Source: Acidobacteriota bacterium (GTDB lineage: Bacteria > Acidobacteriota > Holophagae > Acanthopleuribacterales > Acanthopleuribacteraceae). From it: 40,088 nucleotides of DNA. The DNA is taken from NCBI GenBank assembly GCA_030066195.1, contig JASJCB010000057.1:1-40088 (forward strand). Reading direction: 5' to 3'. Positions 24,375 to 33,353 of this stretch are shown here, in pieces. Made by a program: the position numbers and the translations under genes. Under the pieces are notes generated by a model. That model was not told the DNA's origin. It saw only the letters and a program-made list of their open reading frames with translations, and ran no database searches. Each line of letters starts with the position of its first letter. The first letter of the stretch is position 1.

Positions 24375-25505
24375 TCACTTTCGGCAAGCTTTGATCAATG
24401 CCGCGATGTGCTCCAACTGCGCATCTGTAAGAGCGGTACCTGACGGTAGGCACAGGCCGCGTGCGAACAGGTCTTCCGCAACCGCGCCGCCCACTACCGG
24501 GGTGTTTTTGAAGACAGGTTGCAGGTGCATGGGCTTCCAGACCGGACGTGATTCGATGTTATGCGCTTCCAAAGCCAGGCGGATGGTTTCCGGGTCAGCA
24601 CCGTAGGTTTCCTTGTCGATCAGCATCACCGTCAGCCAACGGTTGGCGCGGCCGTAGTCGGCTTCCGGCATGAAACTGAGACCCGGTTGATCGCTCAGTA
24701 GTTCCCGGTAAAGGTCGAAAATTTCGCGCTTGCGCTTGACGCGGTCGTCCAGCACTTGCAGTTGACCGCGACCGATAGCGGCGACAATATTGCTCATGCG
24801 ATAGTTGAAGCCGATTTCCTCGTGTTCGTAATGTGGGAAAGGTTCGCGAGCCTGGGTAGAGAGGAACCGAGCGCGGTCGATCAAGCGCTGATCCTCGGAG
24901 GCCAGCAAGCCGCCGCCCGATGTGGTGATGATCTTGTTGCCGTTGAAGGAGTAAACGGCCGCGTAAGCGCCCTTGCCGGCCGCGCGATTTTTATAGGTGG
25001 CGCCGGCGGCCTCGGCGGCGTCGGCGATCACCGGGATACCGTGGGGATCGCAAATCGACAGAATCTTGTCCAGATCCGCGCATTGTCCGTAAAGATCGGT
25101 CACTACCACGGCCTTCGGCAGCTTGCCCGTCGTTGACCGTTGTTCCAATAGTTCCGCCAAAAGGTCCGGGTCCATATTCCAGCTTTCGCGGTCGCAGTCG
25201 ACGAAGACCAGTGAGGCGCCCAGGAAAGTGGCGGGACTGACCGACCCGATGAAGGTCAAGGTGGAAGCTACGACCTCGTCGCCGGGACCCACCCCCAGTT
25301 CCTTCAGCGCCAGATGAATCGCCGCGGTGCCGCTGGCCAGGGCCAGGCAATGCGCGATGCCGGTATAGGCAGCGAACTCTTTTTCGAAGGCGGTCAGCAT
25401 GGGGCCGACCGGAGCGATATAGTTGCTTGCGAACGCTTCCTTGACAAGTTCCAGCTCATTGCCGCTCATATGCGGGGGCGATAGAAAGATACGTTCCGAT
25501 GACAT
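24375..25505 (-). CDS. DegT/DnrJ/EryC1/StrS sugar aminotransferase, PglE-like
   Basis: 376 residues, PLP-dependent. The aldimine Lys191 is in VYSFNGNKIITTSGGGLL; ALASGTAAIHLALKELGVGPGDEVV, FVDCDRESWNMD and VIADAAEAAGATY are family landmarks. The N-terminal motif IFLSPPHMSGNELELVKEAF matches aminotransferases that convert UDP-4-keto-6-deoxy-GlcNAc-type sugars to 4-amino sugars (PglE/PseC/LegC-like). Such sugars are the starting unit made for a PglC-type transferase, whose gene lies just upstream. The needed 4,6-dehydratase (PglF) and N-acetyltransferase (PglD) are not in this window. Confidence 0.87.
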   Translation of the reverse strand: MSSERIFLSPPHMSGNELELVKEAFASNYIAPVGPMLTAFEKEFAAYTGIAHCLALASGTAAIHLALKELGVGPGDEVVASTLTFIGSVSPATFLGASLVFVDCDRESWNMDPDLLAELLEQRSTTGKLPKAVVVTDLYGQCADLDKILSICDPHGIPVIADAAEAAGATYKNRAAGKGAYAAVYSFNGNKIITTSGGGLLASEDQRLIDRARFLSTQAREPFPHYEHEEIGFNYRMSNIVAAIGRGQLQVLDDRVKRKREIFDLYRELLSDQPGLSFMPEADYGRANRWLTVMLIDKETYGADPETIRLALEAHNIESRPVWKPMHLQPVFKNTPVVGGAVAEDLFARGLCLPSGTALTDAQLEHIAALIKACRK

Positions 25506-25552
25506 GGTCGGGCTCCTCCGTTGGTTTCGCGGTTATCTTATTACGATTCCGA

Positions 25553-26149
25553 CTATTCTCGTCGGGTTCCGGTGAACTTTTCCATGGTGGCGCTGCCTTC
25601 CGCGTTGATATCGCTGCGAGACAGCACCCGCCATGCGGTCAGCCGGATGATCTTCAGGTCCAGCAGCAGGTTGTGGTTGTCCACGTACCAGACATCCAAC
25701 CGGAATTTCTCCTCCCAACTGATGGCATTGCGGCCGTTGACCTGGGCCCAGCCCGTAATCCCCGGCCGCACCTCGTGACGCCGCGCCTGTTCGGGGCTGT
25801 AGCGGTCCAGGTACTCCATCAACAGCGGACGAGGGCCCACCAGGCTCATCTCGCCCTTCAGCACGTGCCATAGTTCCGGCAACTCGTCCAGGCTGGCAGC
25901 ACGCAGGAACTTGCCGAAGGGGGTCAGGCGCACGCTGTCGGGCAGCAACTCGCCGTTTTCATCGCGGGCGTCGGTCATGGTGCGGAACTTGTTCATGTAG
26001 AAGGGCTTGCCGTGCAAGCCCGGCCGTTGTTGCCTGAAGAAGACCGGACTGCCCAGCTTGATGCGCACCAGCAGCATGAGCACCAGGAAGAACGGAGCGC
26101 CCAGCAGCAGGCCCGCGCCGGCAACGCTCAGGTCAAGTAACCTTTTCAT
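25553..26149 (-). CDS. Initiating sugar-1-phosphate transferase (PglC-like, polyprenyl-phosphate)
   Basis: 198 residues, the small monotopic phosphoglycosyl transferase type with one re-entrant N-terminal hydrophobic segment (LLDLSVAGAGLLLGAPFFLVLMLL). The catalytic Asp-Glu pair is Asp88-Glu89 in SLDELPELWHVLKGEMSLVG, followed by the PRP motif (GPRPLLMEYL) and PGITGWAQVNGRN. It moves a sugar-1-phosphate from a UDP-sugar to undecaprenyl phosphate at the inner face of the membrane, starting a lipid-linked glycan. It overlaps the end of the glycosyltransferase gene by 17 bases, so the two are translated together. Confidence 0.9.
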   Translation of the reverse strand: MKRLLDLSVAGAGLLLGAPFFLVLMLLVRIKLGSPVFFRQQRPGLHGKPFYMNKFRTMTDARDENGELLPDSVRLTPFGKFLRAASLDELPELWHVLKGEMSLVGPRPLLMEYLDRYSPEQARRHEVRPGITGWAQVNGRNAISWEEKFRLDVWYVDNHNLLLDLKIIRLTAWRVLSRSDINAEGSATMEKFTGTRRE

Positions 26150-27365
26150 GAATTCGTTCCAGATAATCTACCCAGCGGTCGGCCAACAAGGCGCGCCCGA
26201 ATTGGGCTTCCGCCAGTTTACGGCCCGCATTGCCCATGTCGGCCCGCTTTTGCGGATTTTCGGCCAGGTCGCACAGGGCCTCGGCCAGCAGCTTGGGGTG
26301 GCCCGGCGGAACGGCGACGCCGCAGCCGTGTTCGCCGATCATATCGGCCAGCCAGCCGGGATAGTTGTTGACCACCGGAATGCCGGCGGAGATGTAGTCG
26401 AAGAACTTGTTGGGTGAGGTCCCGTAGTAGAAAGCCGGGATATTGGCCAGGATCATCAAACCCGCGTCGAAATGGGGCAGCATCTCAGCAAGTCGCGTTT
26501 TTGGGACGGGATCGTAGAACCGGCAGTTGTCCAGGCCCTCCTTCTCGGCGCGTTCTATCAGACCGGCCTTCAACTTGCCGTCGCCGATAAAAGCCAGGGC
26601 AATATCGTCCCGACCGCGCTGCTTCAGTTCGGCCGCGCAGTCCAGCACCGCATCCAAGCCGTTGGCGATGCCGTGAGCGCCGGTGAAAACCGCCTTGAAG
26701 GGCACGTCTTTCAGGTCGTCCAGGGGTGCTTGTCGCTCGGTTTTCGGTTGGAACAGGTTCAGGTCGGCCCCGTTGGGGATCATGGTGGTGCGCTCCGGTT
26801 TAATGCCCCGGCGTTGGATTCCTTGCTCTATCCCGGGAGCCAGGCCGATAATGCCGTGGGCGGTGTGATAGGAAAACCATTCAAGCACCGACATGGCCCA
26901 CAAGACAAGCGGATTGGTAATGACACCCATCTCGCGGGGTAGTTCCGGCCACAGGTCGCGCACCTCGAAAACAAAGGGTTTGCCCCGGCCCGACAGGCGC
27001 ATGGCGATACCGGGAATCCCGGCGGTCAGCGGCGTGCTGGTGGCGAACAACAGGTCAAAGCGAGACCACAGAGCGATGCCGATGCTGCGCAGGGCAAAGC
27101 GCATGAAGGTGATCGACCGTTTGAGGAAGCCGTCGTTATTGCTGTAGGGCAGCGAGAACTCGATGATGTCGATGCCGTCCACGGTACCCGTCCGCCGTCC
27201 GCGTACCGGTTCCCCGGTCAGGCCGCTTTTGCCCTGGCCGTAACTGCCGCACACCATGGTCACCTTGTGGCCGCGTTCGGTCAGGCGTCGCGCCATTTCA
27301 TAGGAGCGGATGCCCGTGGCGCCCTTGGGTGTGGAGAAGTGTTGGTGGAAGTAGAGAACGTGCAT
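26133..27365 (-). CDS. Glycosyltransferase family 4 (WbuB/FnlA-type neighbourhood)
   Basis: 410 residues, GT-B fold. N-terminal LYFHQHFSTPKGATGIRSYE matches the WbuB-like GT4 subgroup. The C-terminal Rossmann half carries the nucleotide-sugar-binding YYGTSPNKFFDYISAGIPVV region with the SPNKFFDY helix, and IPNGADLNLFQP is the linker typical of GT4. It adds the second or later sugar to the undecaprenyl-linked unit on the cytoplasmic face. It starts one base after the stop of the epimerase gene. Donor and acceptor sugars cannot be read from sequence; with WecB upstream, UDP-ManNAc or a derivative is plausible. Confidence 0.87.
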   Translation of the reverse strand: MHVLYFHQHFSTPKGATGIRSYEMARRLTERGHKVTMVCGSYGQGKSGLTGEPVRGRRTGTVDGIDIIEFSLPYSNNDGFLKRSITFMRFALRSIGIALWSRFDLLFATSTPLTAGIPGIAMRLSGRGKPFVFEVRDLWPELPREMGVITNPLVLWAMSVLEWFSYHTAHGIIGLAPGIEQGIQRRGIKPERTTMIPNGADLNLFQPKTERQAPLDDLKDVPFKAVFTGAHGIANGLDAVLDCAAELKQRGRDDIALAFIGDGKLKAGLIERAEKEGLDNCRFYDPVPKTRLAEMLPHFDAGLMILANIPAFYYGTSPNKFFDYISAGIPVVNNYPGWLADMIGEHGCGVAVPPGHPKLLAEALCDLAENPQKRADMGNAGRKLAEAQFGRALLADRWVDYLERIHEKVT

Positions 27366-27366
27366 A

Positions 27367-28434
27367 CTATATAGAGGTCAAAACATCGGCGATACGTTCC
27401 CCGGCGCGGCCGTCCCACAGATCGGGGATGGTACCCTTCTTCCCGTTGCCGGTAAGGATCTTGCCGGCCTCTTGCTCCAACAAGTCCATGTCAGTGCCGA
27501 TCAGGATGTTGGTACCCTGGGTAATGGTAACAGGCCGCTCGGTGTTCTCTCGTACGGTCAGGCAGGGGATACCCAGCCAGGTTGTTTCTTCCTGAATGCC
27601 CCCGCTGTCGGTGATCAGCAGGGTCGCGTCACGCTGTAAAGCCAGGAATTGTAGATAACCCAGGGGTTCCTGAAGGACCAGATTGGGAGAGTCAGGTGTA
27701 GCGTCCAGATCAGCCAGACGCTTTCGGGTACGTGGATGGATGGGAAAGATGATGCGCAGGTCCTCACTCAAGCGGGTGAGCGTATCCATAATCCGCAGCA
27801 GTGTCTCGCGATCGTCCACATTGGAGGGCCGGTGCAGGGTGACCAGTGCGTAGGGCTCGTCCAAGCCGTGGATATCCGGCCGTTCCGCCTTGGGCAGCAG
27901 GCGCTTGAGCGTATCGATCATCACGTTGCCGATGCGGTGGATGCGCTCGGCGGGTACGCCTTCTTTGAGCAGGTTCTCGTCGCCGTCGGGTGAAGGGGTG
28001 AACAACAGATCAGCCAGGCGGTCGGTGATCATGCGATTGATTTCCTCGGGCATTCCGCGATCGAAGGAGCGCAAGCCGGCCTCTACGTGATCGACGGGAA
28101 TCCCCAGCTTGGCGCAAACCACTGCCGAGGCCATGGTTGAGTTGATATCGCCGTAGACCAGCACCCGGTCGGGTTTCTCCTTCAGGGCCACCTCTTCAAA
28201 GCGCATCATGATCTGGGCGGTTTGCACGGCGTGAGACGAGGAACCGACCTCCAGGTTGATATCCGGGGTAGGAATGCCCAATTGGCGGAAGAAGACTTCC
28301 GACATGTTGGCATCATAATGCTGGCCGGTATGCACCAACCGTTGCGACACGCCGGCGCGACCTTCCAAGGCTGCCATGACGGGCGCCACCTTCATAAAGT
28401 TGGGACGCGCCCCAACCACATGAATGATTTTCAT
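27367..28434 (-). CDS. wecB: UDP-N-acetylglucosamine 2-epimerase, non-hydrolysing
   Basis: 355 residues, near the normal ~370. Converts UDP-GlcNAc to UDP-ManNAc. Motifs: VVGARPNFMKVAPV at the N-terminus, LVHTGQHYDANMS, VYGDINSTMASAVV, VEAGLRSFDRGMPEEINR, LVTLHRPSNVDD and ITDSGGIQEETTWLGIPCLT with the UDP-binding Glu-Glu. ATG overlaps the stop of the polymerase gene (ATGA). It would provide a precursor for ManNAc or ManNAcA in the surface glycan; no WecC dehydrogenase is in the window. Strong family match. Confidence 0.93.
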   Translation of the reverse strand: MKIIHVVGARPNFMKVAPVMAALEGRAGVSQRLVHTGQHYDANMSEVFFRQLGIPTPDINLEVGSSSHAVQTAQIMMRFEEVALKEKPDRVLVYGDINSTMASAVVCAKLGIPVDHVEAGLRSFDRGMPEEINRMITDRLADLLFTPSPDGDENLLKEGVPAERIHRIGNVMIDTLKRLLPKAERPDIHGLDEPYALVTLHRPSNVDDRETLLRIMDTLTRLSEDLRIIFPIHPRTRKRLADLDATPDSPNLVLQEPLGYLQFLALQRDATLLITDSGGIQEETTWLGIPCLTVRENTERPVTITQGTNILIGTDMDLLEQEAGKILTGNGKKGTIPDLWDGRAGERIADVLTSI

Positions 28435-29768
28435 CGAACCACTCCAGTTCCGGCCGGGATATGATAGACCGGCGGCAGGCTATTACCGGGTTCCCGGTTC
28501 AAATCCAAACGCGCGGCCTGTTTCTGCCTGGAATCGCGGTATGCTGCGCCCGCGGCCAGACCGAAACACAGACCGGTCAAGATATTGTGAAAGCGGCGCT
28601 GCAAAACAGTATGCGACACCATCATGGCCATAATCAGCACCAACAGGTAATTAACCATCAAACTTTTCAGGATGCGATCGCGGTTTCGCAGGCCGGCCCG
28701 GGCCCAATGACCCAATACCATGACAAACATCAAACCGACCAGAACACCCGACTCGCCGAAGATCAACAGGATGGAGTTGTGGCAACCCAGACCGATCTCC
28801 TTGATGGGCGTCAGGGAGCCCAAACCGTTTCCAAACACCGGTGAGTCCAGGGTTTTGCTGATACTGACCTGGAATAACAAGAGCCGCGATCCGGTGGTTT
28901 CCGCGGAGATCTGCTGGTCCATGACCAGGGCGCGGGTAGTATCCAAGCGGTGGGCGGCGGTTAAGCTGAGATCCAGGCGTTCGATCCCCTGGGTGAACAG
29001 CCAGAAGATGGCGCCCAGCAGCAGAGCGGTAACAAACGTAGCAATCGCCTTGAAGTAGCGGCTCTCCCTCAGAAAAAACAACTGGGAAATGGTCAGCAGC
29101 ACGCTGGTGATCAGGGAAGCCCGCGAGTAGGTGTAGAATATAGCCGGATAACACAACAGCACGCCGGAAAGGAGGAAGACGGGGAATCGTTTCCGCGTAC
29201 TGCGCAACAGGGCAAAACCGATCGCCTGGGTCATACATCCGACCTGACCGGCATCATTGGGTTCGAGGAAGAAGCCGGAGCGACGAAATTCGGAGCGATA
29301 GTCGATAAGGCCGTATTCCATCAGGTAATTGGAAAAGAAAATCGAACAGGTGGAGAGCAGGAAGATGAGATACAGCTTGAATAGGAATTGCTGCTGCTCC
29401 CCGTCTCTGGCAGCATAGAATCCGCTGGCAGCGCTGCAGAAGATGAGCAGGATGCCCACCCCGTAGTTGATCACGCTCCCCAACACGTCGATACCGTAGT
29501 CGGAGCCCAAACCGCCGACCAGAAGGAACAGGGTGATGCAGATGATGTACCACATGCCCGTTTTGTTCACCACCAGGGTCGGGCGGTAGCGGTTTGTGAG
29601 AAGGACGATGATACAGCCGAAAAGGATCAGCAGTGAAAGCGGCCGCGATACATTCAACAAGGCCTGCATGGGTGCGTTCAGGTTGAGAACGCAGAGCGTG
29701 GCGATCAACCAAAACGCCAGATGGTTGAGCTGCTTGTTGGTAAAGATCAGCGATCGGTTTTGGTCCAT
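28431..29768 (-). CDS. Wzy/O-antigen ligase-like membrane protein
   Basis: 445 residues with about eleven hydrophobic segments (e.g. LAFWLIATLCVLNL, LSLLILFGCIIVLLT, LFLLSTCSIFFSNYL). The larger periplasmic loop includes GNGLGSLTPIKEIGLGCHNS, followed by ILLIFGESGVLVGL. The GxGxG...HNxxL...E-x-G pattern is the signature of the Wzy/WaaL/PglL superfamily, and polymerase, ligase and O-oligosaccharyl transferase cannot be separated by sequence alone. First gene of the glycan unit. A possible promoter (TTGACT, minus strand, 29832-29837) lies upstream. No tight ribosome site is visible. Confidence 0.82.
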   Translation of the reverse strand: MDQNRSLIFTNKQLNHLAFWLIATLCVLNLNAPMQALLNVSRPLSLLILFGCIIVLLTNRYRPTLVVNKTGMWYIICITLFLLVGGLGSDYGIDVLGSVINYGVGILLIFCSAASGFYAARDGEQQQFLFKLYLIFLLSTCSIFFSNYLMEYGLIDYRSEFRRSGFFLEPNDAGQVGCMTQAIGFALLRSTRKRFPVFLLSGVLLCYPAIFYTYSRASLITSVLLTISQLFFLRESRYFKAIATFVTALLLGAIFWLFTQGIERLDLSLTAAHRLDTTRALVMDQQISAETTGSRLLLFQVSISKTLDSPVFGNGLGSLTPIKEIGLGCHNSILLIFGESGVLVGLMFVMVLGHWARAGLRNRDRILKSLMVNYLLVLIMAMMVSHTVLQRRFHNILTGLCFGLAAGAAYRDSRQKQAARLDLNREPGNSLPPVYHIPAGTGVVR

Positions 29769-29808
29769 GATTCATCAACCTGGAGGAGACGTCCGCACAA
29801 TCCGCTAC

Positions 29809-29837
29809 ATCTTGCGGGAAGTGAGCTTGGAAGTCAA
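29809..29837 (-). promoter_or_regulatory. Weak candidate promoter of the glycan operon
   Basis: Read on the minus strand, TTGACT at 29837-29832 is followed 17 bases later by CAAGAT at 29814-29809. The -35 is good and the -10 matches at only three of six positions. It lies 40-70 bases before the start of the first glycan gene, the expected place. Confidence 0.3.
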
Positions 29838-29901
29838 GTACGCTATCGGTGATTCAAGGGGTTGCCGGTTCAAGGAATCAGCGAACGGATACAAGTCACT
29901 T

Positions 29902-29943
29902 TCTCGTCGAAAGGGCCGGCGCGCCTATCCTTCGATACGGCCC
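29902..29943. repeat. Possible solitary 42-nt repeat unit related to array 2
   Basis: AGGGCCGGCGCGC at 29912-29924 is identical to the core of the array 2 unit starting at 11804, at the same distance from the unit edge. The following bases also resemble array 2 copies (TTCGATACG versus TCTATCGA). It lies between the gamma-lyase stop and the glycan operon. One 13-base match can arise by chance in 40 kb, so this is tentative. Confidence 0.35.
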
Positions 29944-29948
29944 TCGGC

Positions 29949-31139
29949 TCAACCCAAGGCCTGATCCAGGTCGCGAATCAGATCCTCGCCGTCCTCGATA
30001 CCCACCGAGAGGCGGAAGACGCCGTCGCCGGCGAATGCCTTGTAACGATCCAGGTGTTCGCCCTCCAGGTGGAAGGTGGTTCGGTTCATATCGGCGGTAT
30101 CCACGTAGTAGCATAGGGTCTTGTGGTGGCCCAGCGAGACAGCGTAGTGAATGATCTGAAAGCGGTCGTCGAACTGTCGCGCCATCTCGCGGGGGTCGTC
30201 CACGCGGAAGGTGATCATGCCGGAGAAGTTGTCCATCTGGCGCCTGGCCAGTTCGTGCTGGGGATGCGACGGCAGGCCCGGATAAGTGACTTGCTTGACA
30301 CGACTGTCGTTCTCCAGGAAAGAGGCCGCGGTCATGGCGGCCCGTTGGTGCGCTTCCATGCGCAAGGGCAGCGTGGCCAATCCGCGAGAAATGAGCCAGG
30401 CGTTCATGGGCGCCATACTGGGCCCCAAATGAATGCTGATAGCGCGTCGGATACTCTCGACAACGGCGGCTTGCCCGATCACCACGCCGCCGAGAGCATC
30501 GCCGTGACCGCCGTGGTATTTGGTCAGGGAATAAACGGTAAGGTCGGCGCCCAGGGAAAGCGGTCGGGTGGCGATGGGCGAGCCGAAAGTATTGTCCACG
30601 GCCAGCAGCGCGCCGCCTTGATGGGCGATTTCGGCAATCGCGGTGATATCGGCCAGGCGTAGGATGGGATTGGCGGGCGTCTCGATAAATACGAGCCTGG
30701 TTTCGGGACGTATGGCGGCGGCTACCTCCTCGGGATGCGAGGCATCGACGCGGGTGACATCCACGCCGATACGCGGGCCGAAATCGTGCAGGAACTCCAA
30801 CACGCCGGGATAGCAGACATTGGTGCAAACCAGATGATCGCCGGGCTGCAACATTTGGAAGAACATACCGGTAATGGCGGCCATCCCGCTGGCAAAACAC
30901 ACGGCGGCCTCGCCCCCGTCCATGGCGGCGAGCTTTTCTTCCAACATGACCACGGTGGGGTTGTTCCAGCGCGAATAGGTGAAGGGCGGCTTCTCGCCCA
31001 GGTCCTCGGCCGAAAAGGGTTGCTCCGTGCCCGCCGCGTAACTGGCGGCCTGATAGATGGGCGGCACGGTGGCGCCGGCGGCCTCGAAATCACGCTCGCC
31101 GACGTGTACCGCTTTGGTTTGGGTCTTCCAGTCGTCCAT
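29949..31139 (-). CDS. Cys/Met metabolism PLP enzyme (cystathionine gamma-synthase/lyase or methionine gamma-lyase family)
   Basis: 396 residues, normal family length. PLP Lys207 is in YSLTKYHGGHGDALGG; TYSRWNNPTVVMLEEKLAAM is the subunit-interface PLP-phosphate region, and FASGMAAI and VDNTFGSPIATRPL are further hallmarks. It catalyses gamma-elimination or gamma-replacement on sulfur amino acids. The SLTKYHGGHGD version differs from the usual SATKY-NGHSD, and the substrate-loop Cys of methionine gamma-lyase is not at the expected place (CYPGVLEF), so I do not name a specific reaction. It is transcribed away from the GNAT/racemase/deacylase operon with about 196 bases between, which hold the promoters. 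Confidence 0.85.
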   Translation of the reverse strand: MDDWKTQTKAVHVGERDFEAAGATVPPIYQAASYAAGTEQPFSAEDLGEKPPFTYSRWNNPTVVMLEEKLAAMDGGEAAVCFASGMAAITGMFFQMLQPGDHLVCTNVCYPGVLEFLHDFGPRIGVDVTRVDASHPEEVAAAIRPETRLVFIETPANPILRLADITAIAEIAHQGGALLAVDNTFGSPIATRPLSLGADLTVYSLTKYHGGHGDALGGVVIGQAAVVESIRRAISIHLGPSMAPMNAWLISRGLATLPLRMEAHQRAAMTAASFLENDSRVKQVTYPGLPSHPQHELARRQMDNFSGMITFRVDDPREMARQFDDRFQIIHYAVSLGHHKTLCYYVDTADMNRTTFHLEGEHLDRYKAFAGDGVFRLSVGIEDGEDLIRDLDQALG

Positions 31140-31273
31140 GGGTCACCGCCTGTGTGGAAACTTGAAAATCGCAAGGTTTATTATTCACCGGAGATCGGAT
31201 GGTTTCAAGCAGAACCGACCGCTGAAATGACACTGCCTCGATCGAACGACGGCCACATTTAGGCACTTGCGAA

Positions 31274-31302
31274 TTGAACCGCGGCTGCCGAACAGCTAGG
31301 AT
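31274..31302 (+). promoter_or_regulatory. Promoter of the GNAT/racemase/deacylase operon
   Basis: TTGAAC at 31274-31279 and TAGGAT at 31297-31302 are spaced exactly 17 bases. The position, about 34 bases before the ATG at 31336, is right for a leadered transcript with GAGG between. Confidence 0.5.
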
Positions 31303-31335
31303 AGGGGTTCAATAGATGGATGAGGTGGTTCGGCA

Positions 31336-32187
31336 ATGGTTGAGGACTATGTCAAACAGATCGAACTCTTTCCCAAGGACGGCGGCGAGGCCGTTCGCCT
31401 GACGATTCGTGCTTTGCGAAGCGACGATGACTACCATGCCTGTCTCGCGCTGGAGAAGAAAGTTTGGGGCCAGGACTTTGCGGAATGCGTGCCGCCGAGC
31501 ATGTTGATGATCAACCAGAAGGTGGGCGGCATCAGCGCCGGCGCCTTCGATGATGCGGGCAACATGCTGGGCATGATCTACGGACTGACCGGGGTTCGCG
31601 ACGATCGGGTAGTGCATTGGTCGCATATGTTGGGAGTGGACGAACGTGCGCGCGGCCTGGGCTTGGGTCGCGAAATGAAATTTTATCAGCGAGAGGCCCT
31701 GTTGCGCATCGGCACGGTCTATATGGAGTGGACCTACGATCCGCTGGAATATCTGAACGCCAACCTGAACATCAATCGACTAGGCGCGCTTCCCGTGGAT
31801 TACGCCCTGGATGTCTACGGCTCCGGCGATACCAGCGGCCTGCACGCGGGTATCGGCACCGATCGTTTCATCGTGCGCTGGATGTTGGAAACGCCCAACG
31901 ATCCCGCGCCCGCCTCCGCCCGGTTTACCGCGGATGTGCCTTTCGTCAACACCGCCGACGGCGAACCCTTGATCGGAGATTTCGACCTTCCTGAAGCCCC
32001 CCGGCTCAAAGTGGAGATTCCGGCAAGTATCCAGCAGGCCAAAAAAGCACGCTCGGGTCTGGGTCGCGAATGGCGCATGTGCACGCGTCGCGCCTTTACC
32101 CATTATATGAACAACGGTTACCGGGTCACCTGCATGGTGCACGACGCTTCCGGCCGCTGTTTCTACGGCTTGGAAGCAAATTCCTAA
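31336..32187 (+). CDS. GNAT-family N-acyltransferase, COG3375 type
   Basis: 283 residues. The GNAT core shows the acyl-CoA pyrophosphate loop region in HMLGVDERARGLGLGREMK (V-x-x-x-x-RGxGLG) and the MEWTYDPLEYLNANLNINRLG segment characteristic of the COG3375 predicted acetyltransferases. In Geobacillus and related bacteria this family acts as an N-succinyl (or N-acetyl) transferase for D-amino acids, next to an N-succinylamino-acid racemase; the same neighbour follows here 15 bases downstream. The C-terminal ~110 residues are an extra domain typical of the family. Substrate inferred from context only. Confidence 0.83.
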   Translation: MVEDYVKQIELFPKDGGEAVRLTIRALRSDDDYHACLALEKKVWGQDFAECVPPSMLMINQKVGGISAGAFDDAGNMLGMIYGLTGVRDDRVVHWSHMLGVDERARGLGLGREMKFYQREALLRIGTVYMEWTYDPLEYLNANLNINRLGALPVDYALDVYGSGDTSGLHAGIGTDRFIVRWMLETPNDPAPASARFTADVPFVNTADGEPLIGDFDLPEAPRLKVEIPASIQQAKKARSGLGREWRMCTRRAFTHYMNNGYRVTCMVHDASGRCFYGLEANS

Positions 32188-32202
32188 TCGAGGAGGCCGC
32201 CG

Positions 32203-33330
32203 ATGAGCATTCATCTTGCGTCGATCACCCTGCATGAAATCCGGTTACCCCTGGTGGAGCCCTTCACCATTTCCTCGGGCACCATGGAGAACCGGCGCAT
32301 TTTGCTGTTGGAACTCTGCGATGCGGACGGCATAACCGCCTGGTCCGAATCCGTGGCCGACGACGCGCCCAACTACAACCCGGAAACCGTGGATACCTGT
32401 CGGACCATCCTCAAGAAATGGCTGGCCCCCCGTGTTCTGGGCAAAACCTTTGCCGATCCCGGTAAGGTAGACGCCGCGATCAATCAAAATATTCGCGGTC
32501 ACCACATGGCCAAGGCCGCCCTGGAGATGGGTTGCTGGGGCCTGGAAGCCGAACGGCAGGGTAAATCCTTGTCCGTGTTGCTGGGCGGAATCCGCGAGAC
32601 CATCATTACCGGCATTTCCATCGGTATCCAGCCCTCACCGGCCATGCTGGTCAAAAAGGCCAGGGGCGCCTTCGCCCAGGGCTATCCCAAAATCAAATGC
32701 AAAATCAGGCCCGGCGCCGATCTCGCCTTCCTGGCCGCTGTCCGCGAGGAACTGGGACCCGACGCCGAAATCATGGCCGACGCCAATAACGCCTACACAA
32801 TCGCTGATTTCGACCACCTGGTCAAGATGGACGCATTCGGCCTGTTGATGTTGGAACAGCCGCTGGCTTGGGACGACGTCTTCCGCCACGCCGAATTGCA
32901 ACGGCGCATGACCACCCCCATCTGCCTGGACGAGTCGATCACGTCCTTGGATCGCGCCGAGGACATGATTGCCCTGAAAGCGGGCCGCATCATCAATATC
33001 AAACCCGGACGTGTGGGCGGCTTCACGGCATCCAAGGCGATCCATGACCTGGCCGAAAAGCACGACATCCCCGTCTGGTGCGGCGGTATGTTGGAAAGCG
33101 GCATCGGTCGCGCCTACAACGTGGCCCTGGCTTCGCTGCCCAACTTCAAGCTGCCCGGCGACCTCAGCCCCAGCGCGCGTTATTGGGCACAGGACATCGT
33201 CAGGCCGGAATGGACCATGAGCCCCAAGGGCGAGGTCACCGTGCCGCGCACCAAGCCCGGTCTCGGCATTCAAATCGACCGCAATCGCATCGACAACCTG
33301 ACGGTGCGTAGCGAAACCCTAACCGCCTGA
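32203..33330 (+). CDS. N-acylamino-acid/N-succinylamino-acid racemase (OSBS-like enolase superfamily)
   Basis: 375 residues, muconate-lactonising subgroup of the enolase superfamily. Catalytic Lys165 in the Lys-x-Lys pair (KIKCKIRPG) and Lys267 (INIKPGRVGG) face each other across the barrel; Mg2+ ligands are Asp193 (ADANNAY), Glu218 (LMLEQPL) and Asp243 (CLDESI). This fits NSAR/OSBS enzymes (MenC relatives). No other menaquinone gene is nearby, while a GNAT acyltransferase precedes it and an M20 deacylase follows, so amino-acid racemisation is the likely role; it may also have OSBS activity. Ribosome site GAGGAGG lies 6 bases before the ATG. Confidence 0.87.
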   Translation: MSIHLASITLHEIRLPLVEPFTISSGTMENRRILLLELCDADGITAWSESVADDAPNYNPETVDTCRTILKKWLAPRVLGKTFADPGKVDAAINQNIRGHHMAKAALEMGCWGLEAERQGKSLSVLLGGIRETIITGISIGIQPSPAMLVKKARGAFAQGYPKIKCKIRPGADLAFLAAVREELGPDAEIMADANNAYTIADFDHLVKMDAFGLLMLEQPLAWDDVFRHAELQRRMTTPICLDESITSLDRAEDMIALKAGRIINIKPGRVGGFTASKAIHDLAEKHDIPVWCGGMLESGIGRAYNVALASLPNFKLPGDLSPSARYWAQDIVRPEWTMSPKGEVTVPRTKPGLGIQIDRNRIDNLTVRSETLTA

Positions 33331-33353
33331 CCCGCACCCGCCAAGGAGTGATC

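Noticed and set aside
32203..33330. MenC (o-succinylbenzoate synthase) as the sole name
   Set aside because: Catalytic residues fit both OSBS and NSAR, but neighbouring acyltransferase and deacylase genes favour N-acylamino-acid racemisation and no other men gene is seen.
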